NCBI GenBank assembly: GCA_949299455.1
Contig: CASGAN010000003.1
Span: 124,001-188,000 of the forward strand
Source: an uncultured Oscillospiraceae bacterium
GTDB lineage: Bacteria > Bacillota > Clostridia > Oscillospirales > Ruminococcaceae
Reading direction: 5' to 3'
Length of the DNA: 64,000 bases
Positions 50,483-60,344 of the stretch are shown here, piece by piece (within the stretch, counting starts at the first letter, position 1; each line of letters begins with the position of its first letter). The notes below the pieces were generated by a model. That model saw only the letters and a list, made by a program, of their open reading frames with translations. It made no database searches and had not been told where the DNA came from. The position numbers and the translations under genes were made by a program.

Positions 50483-50496
50483 TCTTTCCGGTTTTC

Positions 50497-51981
50497 TTAT
50501 TTCTGCTCTTTGTCGAAGCGGTTTTCATACGGCGATTCTTCCGCAAACTTCTTGACAAGTGCTGCCGATTTGACCGGCGCCTGGATGGTGCCTGCGCCGC
50601 CGACACAGCCGCCTGTGCAAGCCATGCCCTCGATCAAATAGCCGTTGCGTTTGCCCGCTTTTGCAAGCATGAGCATCTTCTTGCAGTTTGCAAGACCTTC
50701 CGCACGGTCGATGAGCACGGTCTTGTCCGGATGGGTGCGTTTGATGCAGCTCACGACTGCAGCTGCAACGCCGCCCGAAACCGCATAGTTACGGCCGGTC
50801 GAAGATGCTGCCTCGTCCGGGTTCATCTCGGCTTCTTCTGTAAAGTCGATATCTTTTGCGGCAAGAATGCCCATCAGCTCTTCGTAAGTGATGACATAAT
50901 CGACGTCACTGCGCACGGTGCGGCGGAACGCCTCGAGTTTTTTCGATGCGCACGGGCCGATGAAGCAGACGCGGACGTTCGGGTCTTCCTCTTTGATTTT
51001 GCGTGCAGTTGCAACCATCGGTGTGAGCGACATGGAGACACATTTGGAAAGTTCCTCGCCCAAAATCGATTTTGCAAACACCGACCACGACGGGCAGCAG
51101 GAGGTTGCCAGGAACGGAAGCTCTTCCGGAACGCGCTCCAAAAATTCCTCTGCCTCGGAAACGGAAACGTCATCCGCACCGACTGCAACTTCGCGTACAT
51201 CAGCAAAGCCGAGTGCCAAGAGTGCAGCTTTTACTTTTGCCGGAGTAGCAAGCGGGCCGAACTGGCCGACGAATGCCGGTGCCACTTCTGCGATGACTTT
51301 TTTGTCGCTCTTGAGCGCCAAGATCAGCTGGAGAATCTGCGATTTATCTGCGATTGCTGCAAACGGGCATGCAACCAGACACTGACCGCAGGAAACACAT
51401 TTATCGTAATTGATTTTTGCGCGGCCTAATTCATCGCTCTCGATTGCGCCGACGCCGCAGGCTGCTGCACACGGACGCTCGCGTTTGATGATTGCGTGAT
51501 ACGGACAGGTGTCTGCACAGCGTCCGCATTTCAAGCATTTTTCTTTGTCGATCACAGATTTACCGTTTACAATCGAAACTGCTTTGACCGGGCAGACACT
51601 GCTGCACGGATGTGCAAGACATCCCTGACAGTTGTCCGACACCTCATAGCAAGTGGTCTCGCACGAATTGCAGGCAAACGGAATCACGTTGACGAGCGGA
51701 AGCTCAAACACCCGCTCGGTTGTGATGGCTTTGCCAAAATCCTTGGAGATCGGTGCGTGCTCGCCGGCGGAACGAAGATTCAGTCCGCATGCAAGACGGA
51801 TGCGCTCCGCAACAATTGCACGCTCTTTAAACACGCTCTCACGGTACGACGCGACTTCGCCCTTGATAATCTCGTACGGCAGCTGATCGACACGGTCAAA
51901 TTCTCCGCTGAACGCAATCTGCGCTACTTTTTTGAAAATCTGCCGTCTGATCTGAACAACAGGTGTATAAATTCCTCTCAT
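50497..51981 (-). CDS. monomeric [FeFe]-hydrogenase (group B-like)
   Basis: A 494-residue hydrogenase. After ~100 N-terminal residues comes a Cys-rich region (CNSCETTC, CQGCLAHPC, CLKCGRCADTCP, CVSCGQCLVACP) for several 4Fe-4S clusters. The H-cluster motifs are all present: L1 TSCCPSW (C295, C296), L2 GPCASKKLEA (C344) and L3 EGMACTGGCVGGAG (C455, C459). The Gly before P-C in L2, where HydA1 has Met, and the E-G-M form of L3 suggest a divergent group B-type enzyme. It probably evolves or takes up H2 in the cytoplasm, matured by HydF (3991). The 2Fe-2S partner gene lies 6 bases upstream. Confidence 0.88.
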   Translation of the reverse strand: MRGIYTPVVQIRRQIFKKVAQIAFSGEFDRVDQLPYEIIKGEVASYRESVFKERAIVAERIRLACGLNLRSAGEHAPISKDFGKAITTERVFELPLVNVIPFACNSCETTCYEVSDNCQGCLAHPCSSVCPVKAVSIVNGKSVIDKEKCLKCGRCADTCPYHAIIKRERPCAAACGVGAIESDELGRAKINYDKCVSCGQCLVACPFAAIADKSQILQLILALKSDKKVIAEVAPAFVGQFGPLATPAKVKAALLALGFADVREVAVGADDVSVSEAEEFLERVPEELPFLATSCCPSWSVFAKSILGEELSKCVSMSLTPMVATARKIKEEDPNVRVCFIGPCASKKLEAFRRTVRSDVDYVITYEELMGILAAKDIDFTEEAEMNPDEAASSTGRNYAVSGGVAAAVVSCIKRTHPDKTVLIDRAEGLANCKKMLMLAKAGKRNGYLIEGMACTGGCVGGAGTIQAPVKSAALVKKFAEESPYENRFDKEQK

Positions 51982-51987
51982 AATCCC

Positions 51988-52254
51988 TTAACCTTTCGCA
52001 ATTTTTGAAATGATTTTCGCCATCACTGCATCACTTGTTGCTTTTTCAATCGGCTCACCGCCAACGACCACCAGCGGTGATGCGTCTTTGCATGTGCCGT
52101 CACACAGCTTTTCTGTTGCATTCACCCGAACCGATGTGTCGAAGCGGAGCTGATTTTTAAGCTTTTGCAAGCTTTTGACTGATTCTGCGATCTCCAGCGC
52201 GCCGTTCATGACACACTGGGTACATACGCAGACGTTGACATCCAGACGTTTCAT
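51988..52254 (-). CDS. NuoE/HydC-like thioredoxin-fold 2Fe-2S ferredoxin
   Basis: An 88-residue protein with the thioredoxin-like ferredoxin pattern: C-V-C-T-Q-C near the start and LCDGTCKDASPLVVVGGE near the end, giving the four cluster ligands. Relatives are electron-transfer subunits of hydrogenases and complex I. GGAGGAG precedes the ATG. It is the first gene of a two-gene operon with the hydrogenase and probably shuttles electrons to it. Confidence 0.88.
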   Translation of the reverse strand: MKRLDVNVCVCTQCVMNGALEIAESVKSLQKLKNQLRFDTSVRVNATEKLCDGTCKDASPLVVVGGEPIEKATSDAVMAKIISKIAKG

Positions 52255-52286
52255 TCTGCTCCTCCTGCTCTTTGCTTAATGATAGG

Positions 52287-52318
52287 TGTGATTTGTTCAC
52301 ATTCTGTTCTAAATTATA
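52287..52318 (-). promoter_or_regulatory. -10 box and Crp/Fnr-like operator of hydrogenase operon
   Basis: TATAAT on the minus strand (52318-52313) and a perfect TGTGA-N5-TCACA palindrome (52287-52301). The palindrome centre is about 12 bases downstream of the predicted start, a repressor-like position. It matches 12 of 15 bases of the site at 6015. Confidence 0.6.
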
Positions 52319-52322
52319 CACG

Positions 52323-52367
52323 AAAAGCGGGAAAACGTCAACAAAGCCCAGACGTTTTCCCGCTTTT
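52323..52367 (-). terminator. terminator of arginine operon
   Basis: AAAAGCGGGAAAACGTC, 11-base loop, GACGTTTTCCCGCTTTT, directly after argF. Confidence 0.92.
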
Positions 52368-52378
52368 TTCTTCCCTTT

Positions 52379-53290
52379 TTATTTGTTTGCCAAGAGCGTC
52401 ACCAAAACTGCTTTTTGCGCGTGCAGACGGTTTTCTGCCTCGTCAAAAATTTCGTTTGCATGTGCTTCAAACACTTCGGCAGTGATTTCTTCGCCGCGGT
52501 GTGCCGGCAGGCAGTGGAGCACCATTGCATCCGGTTTTGCAAGCTTCATGATCTCGTCGTTGACCTGATAGCCGGCAAAATCCACACGGCGTTTTTCTGC
52601 CTGTGCCTCGTCGCCCATCGATGCCCATACGTCGGTTTCGACCACGTCGGCATCTTTTGCAGCCACTTTCGGATCGTCGGTCAGCTCAAACTGATCGCCG
52701 TATTCGTTTGCAAATGCAAGAATCTGCGGATTGTACGGATAGCTTTTCGGTGTTGCGACGCTTACGCGCATACCCATTTTCAAGCAGCCGACAATCAGCG
52801 AGTTCGACATATTGTTTGCATCGCCGATGAAGCAGAGTTTTAAGCCGGCAAGCGTTGTTTTATGCTCGCGGATTGTCATTAAGTCAGCGAGAATCTGGCA
52901 CGGATGCGCAAAATCAGTCAGACCGTTGATAACCGGGATCGAGCCGTATTCTGCAAGCTGTTCGACTTCCTCCTGCGCAAAGGTACGAATCATGATGCCG
53001 TCACAGTAGCGCGACAGCACGCGTGCCGTATCGCAGACCGGCTCGCCGCGGCCGATCTGCAGTTCCGAAGAGCTCAAAAACAATCCGTGACCGCCAAGCT
53101 GATCCATACCCACCTCAAACGAAACGCGCGTACGTGTCGATGCTTTTTCAAAAATCATCGCAAGTGTTTTGCCTGCCAGGTGTTTGTGTTCAATACCGTT
53201 TTTGTGCTCGTATTTGAGCTGATCAGCTAAGTTTAAAAGCTCTGTGATCTCCTCTGCGGAAAGATCGAGCAGTTTTAATAAATGTTTCAT
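52379..53290 (-). CDS. argF: ornithine carbamoyltransferase
   Basis: A 303-residue enzyme joining ornithine and carbamoyl phosphate into citrulline. Carbamoyl-phosphate site FEKASTRTRVSFE, HPCQ in DFAHPCQILADL and the ornithine loop MVLHCLPAHRG are intact. Last gene of the arg operon, 15 bases after argD. Carbamoyl phosphate synthase genes are not in the window. Confidence 0.96.
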   Translation of the reverse strand: MKHLLKLLDLSAEEITELLNLADQLKYEHKNGIEHKHLAGKTLAMIFEKASTRTRVSFEVGMDQLGGHGLFLSSSELQIGRGEPVCDTARVLSRYCDGIMIRTFAQEEVEQLAEYGSIPVINGLTDFAHPCQILADLMTIREHKTTLAGLKLCFIGDANNMSNSLIVGCLKMGMRVSVATPKSYPYNPQILAFANEYGDQFELTDDPKVAAKDADVVETDVWASMGDEAQAEKRRVDFAGYQVNDEIMKLAKPDAMVLHCLPAHRGEEITAEVFEAHANEIFDEAENRLHAQKAVLVTLLANK

Positions 53291-53305
53291 CAGAAATTCT
53301 CCCCT

Positions 53306-54481
53306 TTATGCATTCAGTACCGAGATGAGGCGCTCGACGCCCTCGGTCAGTTCTTCCCACGAAATGGACAGCGGCGGCAGCAGACGGACTTTATTTTTCG
53401 CCGTCAAAACGATGACACCCGCTTCGATGCACTGTGCACACACTTTAGCCGCTTCTTTTGTCTTGAGCGAAATGCCAAGCATCATGCCGAGTCCGCTCAC
53501 ACCTGTGACTTCCTCGCAGACAAGCAGCTTGCGTTTTAAAAAGACGCCTTTTTTCTGCACTTCGAGCAAAAATGACGGATCGCTCACGCGCGACACCACA
53601 ACCTTTGCACCGGCGCATACGACCGGATTGCCGCCGAATGTTGTGCCGTGATCGCCGTAAGAGAGTACATTGCACGTTTTTTCGTTCGCAAGTACGGCAC
53701 CGATCGGCAGTCCGCCGCCAAGTCCTTTTGCCAGCGTGACAACATCGGGAGTGACGCCAAGCTGTTCGCAGGCAAGCAGTGTGCCGGTGCGTCCCATGCC
53801 AGTCTGCACCTCATCGGCAATCAGCAAAAGATCATGTGCCAGGCAGTAGTCTGCCACTTCTTTTAAAAAGTCTGCGTCCAGTTCCATGACGCCGCCTTCA
53901 CCCTGCACCGGCTCAAACATCACCGCGCAGAACCCGCCTTCGGCGAGCACTGCTTTGACTGCGTCAAAATCATTTGCAGGCGCGTAAGAAAACCCCTCTG
54001 TAAACGGGTAAAAATGCGTGTGGAATACATCCTGTCCCGTTGCGGCAAGCGTTGTGACCGTCCGTCCGTGAAACGAATTGACAAGCGTTAAAATCCGGTT
54101 GCGGCCAGACTGTTCCCCATAGCAGTCTGCGCTGTATTTACGCGCAATTTTGATGGCACATTCGTTTGCCTCCGCGCCCGAATTTTGAAACAGCACTTTT
54201 TTGTATCCGGTTTTCTCGCACAGTATCTGTGCAAGCTCTGCATCCGGTGCGCTGTAGTAAAGATTTGATGTATGCTGCAGGGTGTGCGCCTGTTTCGAAA
54301 CGGCGTCTGCCCATTCTTTGTCGCAGTAGCCAAGCGAATTGACGCCGATGCCGCTGCCCAGATCGATATATTCTTTTCCCGATTCATCCGTACACACCGC
54401 ACCGCTGCCCTGTTTGATGCAGAGATTCTGCCGGCGGTATGTTCCCATGATATACTGCCGGTCCAATTCAAAAATGTTCAT
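53306..54481 (-). CDS. argD: acetylornithine aminotransferase
   Basis: A 391-residue class III PLP aminotransferase. NSGAEANECAIKIAR binds the cofactor phosphate, LLIADEVQTGMGRTG holds the Asp and TLAKGLGGGLPIGA the Schiff-base Lys. It makes N-acetylornithine from the semialdehyde. GGGAG precedes the ATG. Confidence 0.96.
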   Translation of the reverse strand: MNIFELDRQYIMGTYRRQNLCIKQGSGAVCTDESGKEYIDLGSGIGVNSLGYCDKEWADAVSKQAHTLQHTSNLYYSAPDAELAQILCEKTGYKKVLFQNSGAEANECAIKIARKYSADCYGEQSGRNRILTLVNSFHGRTVTTLAATGQDVFHTHFYPFTEGFSYAPANDFDAVKAVLAEGGFCAVMFEPVQGEGGVMELDADFLKEVADYCLAHDLLLIADEVQTGMGRTGTLLACEQLGVTPDVVTLAKGLGGGLPIGAVLANEKTCNVLSYGDHGTTFGGNPVVCAGAKVVVSRVSDPSFLLEVQKKGVFLKRKLLVCEEVTGVSGLGMMLGISLKTKEAAKVCAQCIEAGVIVLTAKNKVRLLPPLSISWEELTEGVERLISVLNA

Positions 54482-54508
54482 GTGTTCTCCCGCCTTTATC
54501 TTCGCTGT

Positions 54509-55381
54509 TTAAAGCACCATGGTACCGATGCCTTCGCTTGAAAGCATCTCGTTTAAAATGGCGTGCGGAATGCGCCCGTCGATGATGAACGCACGCTTGA
54601 CACCGCGGCGCACCGCTTCGACACAGCAATCCACCTTCGGGATCATGCCGCCGCCGATAATTCCCTCTTTGATGAGTTTCGGCACTTCGCTCACCTGTAC
54701 CACCGGAATGAGCGATTCTTCGTCATCTTTATCACGTAAAAGGCCGCGTGTATCGGTCATCAGGATGACATTTTCCGCATTCAGCTTTGCCGCAATTTTT
54801 GCCGCTGCGGTGTCGGCGTTGATGTTATACAACGTAGAATCCTCGCCGATACCGATTGTCGACACGACCGGCACATAGCCGTTTTGGAGCGCGTCGAGGA
54901 TCGGCGCAGTATTCACATCGGTGATTTCACCGACAAATCCCAAATCTACGTCACCTTCAAGCTTTTTGGCTTCGATCATCCGGCCATCCATGCCGCAAAG
55001 GCCGAGTGCTTTTCCGCCGGACTGACCAAGCAGCGACACCAAATCCTTATTCACCTTACCGGCAAGCACCATCTGCACAACTTCCATTGTCTGTGCGTCG
55101 GTGTAACGCAGACCGCCGACGAATTTCGGCTCGATACCGAGTTTTTTGAGCATGCTGTTGATCTCCGGACCGCCGCCATGCACCAATACCACTTTGATGC
55201 CGACGAGCGACAGCAGCACGATATCGCGCATAACCGCTTCCTTGAGCGCCGGATCACTCATCGCTGCGCCGCCGTATTTGATGACGACGATTTTATTATA
55301 ATATTTTTGAATATACGGAAGTGCATCCACCAGCACGCGTGCACGCAATTCCTCGGAAATAACCTTTTTGAGCTGTTCCAT
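54509..55381 (-). CDS. argB: acetylglutamate kinase
   Basis: A 290-residue amino-acid kinase. VVIKYGGAAM and VLVHGGGPEINSML bind ATP and substrate. The N-terminal extension (MEQLKKVISEELRARVLVDALPYIQKY pattern, given here only in outline) is of the hexamer-forming, arginine-inhibited type, so feedback by arginine is likely. Confidence 0.95.
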   Translation of the reverse strand: MEQLKKVISEELRARVLVDALPYIQKYYNKIVVIKYGGAAMSDPALKEAVMRDIVLLSLVGIKVVLVHGGGPEINSMLKKLGIEPKFVGGLRYTDAQTMEVVQMVLAGKVNKDLVSLLGQSGGKALGLCGMDGRMIEAKKLEGDVDLGFVGEITDVNTAPILDALQNGYVPVVSTIGIGEDSTLYNINADTAAAKIAAKLNAENVILMTDTRGLLRDKDDEESLIPVVQVSEVPKLIKEGIIGGGMIPKVDCCVEAVRRGVKRAFIIDGRIPHAILNEMLSSEGIGTMVL

Positions 55382-55405
55382 GTGTTCCCCTCTTTTATCG
55401 TTTCA

Positions 55406-56641
55406 TCACGTATGATAGTCGGCGTTGATTTTTACATAATCATACGTCATGTCACAGCCCCACGCAACCGCATGAAACGCGCCGTCGCCGAGTGTGACAT
55501 GAATTGTGATCTCATCCGGCATGAGCACCGCCTGTGCCGCATTCGGATCAAATGTGGTGCCGCGGCCGTTTTGGCAGACGCACACACTGCCGGCTTTCGA
55601 CGAAAGCGTCACGTCCACGGTGTCCGGCGACACATCGGCATCCGCATAGCCGACTGCGCACAAAATCCGTCCCCAGTTTGGATCTTTGCCGAACATCGCA
55701 CATTTAAACAGCGTCGATGTGATGACCGATTTTGCAACGGTCCGCGCTGTATGATCGTCCGGCGCACCGTCTACCACGCATTCAAGCAATTTCGTCGCAC
55801 CCTCGCCGTCTTTCGCAATCATACGCGAAAGGTTCATGAGCACAACGTACAGTGCATTTGCAAACGTGCGGTAATCGTCGCTGTCGACGTCCATGATCGG
55901 TTTGTTTTTCGCAAGCGACGACGAAAGGAGCAGTACGGTGTCGTTTGTGGAGGTATCGCCGTCCACCGAAACCATGTTGAATGTATCGTTTGTCACCTGC
56001 GACAGTGCAAACTGCAAAAGCGGCTGATCGATGCACGCATCGGTTGTCAAAAAGCAGAGCATCGTCGCCATATTCGGATGAATCATGCCGCTGCCCTTTG
56101 CCATGCCGCCGATCGTAACAGTTTCACCGCCGATTGTCACCTGCACGGCATATTCTTTTTTGACGGTATCGGTCGTCATAATCGCGCGGGAAGCTTCTTT
56201 GCTGCCTTCACGTGAAAGGCCTTTGACCAGTGCAGGCACTGCGTCGCGGATCGGTTCAATCGGCAGCACCTCGCCGATCACGCCGGTCGATGCCACAGCC
56301 ACCTCATGGGTGTTGATATTTAAGCACTGTGCCGCAATCGCACACATCTGCTCGGCTTTATACTCTCCGTCGATATTGCACGTGTTGGCATTGCCGCTGT
56401 TGACAATGACCGCACGGATATCGCCCTGTGCCAAGTGCGCCTTCGTCACGGCGATCGGTGCGCCTTTGACTTTATTCTGTGTATAGACTGCCGCCGCTTT
56501 ACACGGCGTTTCGCTGTAAATCAGCGCCAGATCGGGTGCATCGCTCGCTTTGCGCAATCCGCAGTGCACACCGTTTGCCACAAATCCGGGTGCGGCACAC
56601 ACGCCGCCCGGAATCACCGGCAAATCTTTAAAAGCAATCAT
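55406..56641 (-). CDS. argJ: glutamate N-acetyltransferase / amino-acid acetyltransferase (ArgJ)
   Basis: A 411-residue enzyme that moves the acetyl group from acetylornithine to glutamate. It self-cleaves at Ala-Thr in GMIHPNMATMLCF, giving the new N-terminal Thr nucleophile. No argA or argE is in the operon, so ArgJ closes the acetyl cycle and may also use acetyl-CoA. Confidence 0.95.
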   Translation of the reverse strand: MIAFKDLPVIPGGVCAAPGFVANGVHCGLRKASDAPDLALIYSETPCKAAAVYTQNKVKGAPIAVTKAHLAQGDIRAVIVNSGNANTCNIDGEYKAEQMCAIAAQCLNINTHEVAVASTGVIGEVLPIEPIRDAVPALVKGLSREGSKEASRAIMTTDTVKKEYAVQVTIGGETVTIGGMAKGSGMIHPNMATMLCFLTTDACIDQPLLQFALSQVTNDTFNMVSVDGDTSTNDTVLLLSSSLAKNKPIMDVDSDDYRTFANALYVVLMNLSRMIAKDGEGATKLLECVVDGAPDDHTARTVAKSVITSTLFKCAMFGKDPNWGRILCAVGYADADVSPDTVDVTLSSKAGSVCVCQNGRGTTFDPNAAQAVLMPDEITIHVTLGDGAFHAVAWGCDMTYDYVKINADYHT

Positions 56642-56661
56642 TTGTTCCCCTTCTTCTCTCT

Positions 56662-57606
56662 TTATTCAAGTCCTGTTGCCTCATCGATGCCGAGCATCAG
56701 GTTTAAGCACTGCACCGCAGCGCCCGAGGCACCTTTCCCTAGGTTATCAAACTGTGCAGTCACCGTCATGCGGTCATCGTTGCCGCATACATAGAGCCGC
56801 ATTTCGTTTGTCCCTGCCAGCGGATTTGCCGCAAGGAAGCCGCCTGTTTCCGCTTCAGCCGAAAGCGGCATCACTTTGACAAAATGCGCTCGCTCATAAT
56901 GCGCGCTCAGCATCTCATGCAGTGATTTCAGATTGATTGTGCGCGACAAACACCGTCTGTGAATCGGAATCGTCACAAGCATACCGTTATAGTAATCGCT
57001 CACCATCGGCGAAAAAATCGGTTCAGTCAGCAATCCGGAAATTGCCTTCATCTCACGCAGATGCTTGTGCTGCTGTGTCATCGCATACATCCGCGGCGCA
57101 TCAAAACAGCTGTCGCGGTTTTCTTCTTCATATTGTGCAATCATTTTTTTGCCGCCGCCGCTGTATCCGCTCACGGCAAAACAGCTTACCGGATAGTCGC
57201 GCGGCAGAATATTCGCCTGCACGAGCGGATAAACAATCGCCGCAAACCCACTCGCATAGCATCCGGGAACAGCCACGCGCTTCGACGAAATAATCGCGTT
57301 TCGGTGCGCGTCCGACAATTCCGGAAATCCGTATGCCCAGCCCGGCGCTGTCCGATGCGCGGTCGATGCGTCGATGATGCGTACCGTATCGCTTTGCACA
57401 AGCGATACCGCTTCAATCGCCGCCGCATCCGGCAAGCACAAAAACGTCACATCCGACGCATGAATGCACACAGCGCGTGCCGCCGGATCTTTCCGCTTCT
57501 CCGGCGGAATTTCGATCAGTTCGATATCACTGCGGTTTGCAAACCGTTCGAAAATCTGCAAACCGGTCGTTCCCTCCTGACCGTCGATAAATACTTTCGT
57601 TTTCAT
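56662..57606 (-). CDS. argC: N-acetyl-gamma-glutamyl-phosphate reductase, type 2 (short form)
   Basis: A 314-residue NADPH-dependent reductase. VFIDGQEGTTGLQIFERF is the Rossmann start and the catalytic Cys is in VAVPGCYASGFAAIVYP. The length and the D-G-Q-E-G-T-T-G motif mark the shorter type 2 enzyme, not the ~345-residue type 1. ATG 57606 follows GAGGCGA; a longer frame to 57708 lies inside argH. Confidence 0.94.
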   Translation of the reverse strand: MKTKVFIDGQEGTTGLQIFERFANRSDIELIEIPPEKRKDPAARAVCIHASDVTFLCLPDAAAIEAVSLVQSDTVRIIDASTAHRTAPGWAYGFPELSDAHRNAIISSKRVAVPGCYASGFAAIVYPLVQANILPRDYPVSCFAVSGYSGGGKKMIAQYEEENRDSCFDAPRMYAMTQQHKHLREMKAISGLLTEPIFSPMVSDYYNGMLVTIPIHRRCLSRTINLKSLHEMLSAHYERAHFVKVMPLSAEAETGGFLAANPLAGTNEMRLYVCGNDDRMTVTAQFDNLGKGASGAAVQCLNLMLGIDEATGLE

Positions 57607-57622
57607 TCCGTTTCGCCTCGAT

Positions 57623-59011
57623 TCACTCTGCGTCATACGATGCGAGTTTCTTCTGCATCGCTTCAATCTGTGCGGCAACACGTGCAGGTGCCGGTCCGCC
57701 CTCGACATCTCTGCCGTTTACGCAGGTATCAAGGTTGATCGCATCATACACATCATCCGCAAACAGATCACACACGTCCTTGTACTCCTCAATCGGCAGT
57801 GTTTCAAGCACTTCGCCGGTACGGATGCAGTGTGCCACGAGTGTGCCGACTGCCTTGTATGCATCGCGGAACGGCAGACCTTTTTTGACCAGATAGTCAG
57901 CGCAGTCGGTTGCGTTGATAAAGCCTTTTGCAGCTGCACGGCGCATATTCTCCGGCAGAACGGTCATGGTCTTTAACATCGGGATGAAGGTTTTGACACA
58001 CAAAATCACGGTGTCGCACGCGTCAAACACAGCTTCCTTGTCCTCCTGCATATCCTTATTGTATGCGAGCGGGAGGCCTTTCATCATCGTAAGCAATGTC
58101 ACAAGATCACCGATTACACGGCCTGTTTTTCCGCGGACAAGCTCGGCGATATCGGGGTTTTTCTTCTGCGGCATGATCGACGAGCCGGTTGCATACGCGT
58201 CGTCGAGTTCAATGAATTTAAACTCCCAGGAGCACCACAGGATGATTTCCTCGCAGAAACGCGACAGATGCATCATGAGAATCGACAGCGCACTCGCAAT
58301 TTCGATGCAGAAATCACGGTCGGACACACCGTCCAGGCTGTTCTGTGTCACGCCGGAAAAGCCGAGCAATTTTGCGACCATCTGACGGTCAATCGGATAC
58401 GTTGTGCCGGCAAGTGCTCCACTGCCGAGCGGCATTTCATCCATGCGTGCAGTGGCGTCCGACAATCTCGTCAAATCCCGGTAGAACATCTGCGCATATG
58501 CCATCAGATGATGCGCAAATGTGATCGGCTGTGCCCGCTGCAAATGGGTATATCCGCTCATGACGGTATGCGTGTGCTCAGAAGAGATCTCACAGATCGT
58601 TTCCACCAGTGTTTTGGTCAGCGTTTTGATTTCTTTTACGGTGTCGCGCAGATACATGCGCACATCGAGCGCCACCTGATCGTTGCGGCTTCTTGCCGTA
58701 TGCAGGCGCTTGCCTGTATCGCCAAGGCGAGCAGTCAGCTCTGCTTCCACAAACATGTGAATATCTTCAGCGGTCGGGTCAATCGAAAGCGCACCCGACT
58801 GCAAATCTTCAAGAATCGAGGAAAGTCCCGCACAGATTGCGTCAGCTTCCGACTGTGCAATGATTCCCTGTGCGCCGAGCATCGTTGCGTGCGCGATGCT
58901 GCCCTTAATATCCTGCACCGCCATCCGCTGATCGAACGCAATCGACGAGTTAAAATCGTTGACGGCTTCGTCCTCTTCTTTCGAAAACCGTCCTGCCCAC
59001 ATTTTTGCCAT
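57623..59011 (-). CDS. argH: argininosuccinate lyase
   Basis: A 462-residue fumarase-superfamily lyase that releases arginine and fumarate. TARSRNDQVALDVRMYLRD and the signature GSSIMPQKKNPD with the catalytic Ser are present. ATG 59011 follows GGAGGAAG. Its gene order after argG differs little from other Firmicutes. Confidence 0.96.
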   Translation of the reverse strand: MAKMWAGRFSKEEDEAVNDFNSSIAFDQRMAVQDIKGSIAHATMLGAQGIIAQSEADAICAGLSSILEDLQSGALSIDPTAEDIHMFVEAELTARLGDTGKRLHTARSRNDQVALDVRMYLRDTVKEIKTLTKTLVETICEISSEHTHTVMSGYTHLQRAQPITFAHHLMAYAQMFYRDLTRLSDATARMDEMPLGSGALAGTTYPIDRQMVAKLLGFSGVTQNSLDGVSDRDFCIEIASALSILMMHLSRFCEEIILWCSWEFKFIELDDAYATGSSIMPQKKNPDIAELVRGKTGRVIGDLVTLLTMMKGLPLAYNKDMQEDKEAVFDACDTVILCVKTFIPMLKTMTVLPENMRRAAAKGFINATDCADYLVKKGLPFRDAYKAVGTLVAHCIRTGEVLETLPIEEYKDVCDLFADDVYDAINLDTCVNGRDVEGGPAPARVAAQIEAMQKKLASYDAE

Positions 59012-59090
59012 AGCTTCCTCCGTTTTCGACAAAGGATCAAAACAGAAACTGCTTTGATCCTCTTTGCCGTTTTTTGTATCGTGTTTTCTC

Positions 59091-60305
59091 TTATTTGAGT
59101 TTCTTTTCGTCGAGCAGAGCTTTCACCTTGATCGGCAGACCGAACAGGTTGATAAATCCTGCGGAATCGTTCTGATCGTACACATCGTCCTCACCGAATG
59201 TTGCGATCTCTTCGCTGTACAGCGAATGCGGAGAGGTAACGCCTGCGTTGATGATGTTGCCTTTGTAGAGTTTGAGTTTTACATCACCGGTGACAGTTTC
59301 CTGCGTTTTGTCGACGAATGCGCTGAGTGCTTCACGCAGCGGGGTGTACCACTGACCGTCATAGACGATATCTGCAAATTTTAAAGCAATCTGCTGTTTA
59401 TAGTGCTGGGTTGCTTTGTCGAGGCAGAGTGTCTCGAGCACGTCATGTGCGTGGTAGAGAATCGTTCCGCCCGGTGTTTCGTAAACGCCGCGCGATTTCA
59501 TGCCAACCAGACGGTTTTCGACGATATCTGCAAGACCGACGCCGTTTGCGCCGCCCAATTTGTTGAGTTCTTTGACGAGGTCTGCGCCTTTCATCGAAAC
59601 GCCGTTCACTGCGGTCGGAACGCCTTTTTCAAAGTGGATGGTGACATAGGTTGGAACGTCCGGTGCCTGCTCCGGCGACACGCCCATTTCCAAGATTTCG
59701 TTGTATTTCGGCTCGTTTGCCGGATCCTCAAGGTCAAGACCCTCATGCGAGAGATGCCAGAGGTTTTTGTCTTTTGAATAGTTTGTTTCGCGGTTGATTT
59801 TCAGCGGGACGTTGTGTGCTTCTGCATAGTCGATTTCCTCGTCACGCGATTTGATGTCCCAGATCCGCCACGGTGCGATAATCGGCATGGTCGGCGCAAA
59901 TGCTTTGATGGTCAGCTCAAAACGAACCTGATCGTTGCCTTTGCCGGTGCAGCCGTGGCAGATGGCATCTGCGCCCTCGGCTTTTGCGATTTCAACGAGC
60001 CGTTTTGCAATGACCGGACGAGCAAACGAAGTACCCAGCAGGTAAAGACCTTCGTAAACTGCGCCGGCTTTTAATGTCGGGAAGATGAAGTCTTCGACGA
60101 ATTCATCCTGCAGATCTTCGATATACAGTTTGGAAGCGCCGGTTTTTAATGCTTTTTCCTCAAGACCGTCTAACTCGTCTGCCTGACCGACGTTTGCCGC
60201 AACGGCAATGACCTCGCAGCCATAGTTTTCTTTGAGCCACGGAATGATGATGGATGTATCAAGACCGCCCGAATATGCGAGTACGACTTTTTTATACTGT
60301 GCCAT
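59091..60305 (-). CDS. argG: argininosuccinate synthase
   Basis: A 404-residue ATP-dependent ligase joining citrulline and aspartate. The P-loop [28 protein letters not shown] and [15 protein letters not shown] are characteristic. ATG 60305 follows GGAGG. It is the first gene of the arg operon; the promoter and ARG-type palindromes lie upstream. Confidence 0.96.
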   Translation of the reverse strand: MAQYKKVVLAYSGGLDTSIIIPWLKENYGCEVIAVAANVGQADELDGLEEKALKTGASKLYIEDLQDEFVEDFIFPTLKAGAVYEGLYLLGTSFARPVIAKRLVEIAKAEGADAICHGCTGKGNDQVRFELTIKAFAPTMPIIAPWRIWDIKSRDEEIDYAEAHNVPLKINRETNYSKDKNLWHLSHEGLDLEDPANEPKYNEILEMGVSPEQAPDVPTYVTIHFEKGVPTAVNGVSMKGADLVKELNKLGGANGVGLADIVENRLVGMKSRGVYETPGGTILYHAHDVLETLCLDKATQHYKQQIALKFADIVYDGQWYTPLREALSAFVDKTQETVTGDVKLKLYKGNIINAGVTSPHSLYSEEIATFGEDDVYDQNDSAGFINLFGLPIKVKALLDEKKLK

Positions 60306-60344
60306 GATTGATTTCCTCCAGTTGTTTTTCTGTTGTTGATGTAT

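Noticed and set aside
54884..56215. 443-residue open frame on the plus strand
   Set aside because: It is antisense to argB and argJ, is rich in His/Cys/Arg as expected for a shadow frame of G/C-biased codons, and matches no family I know.
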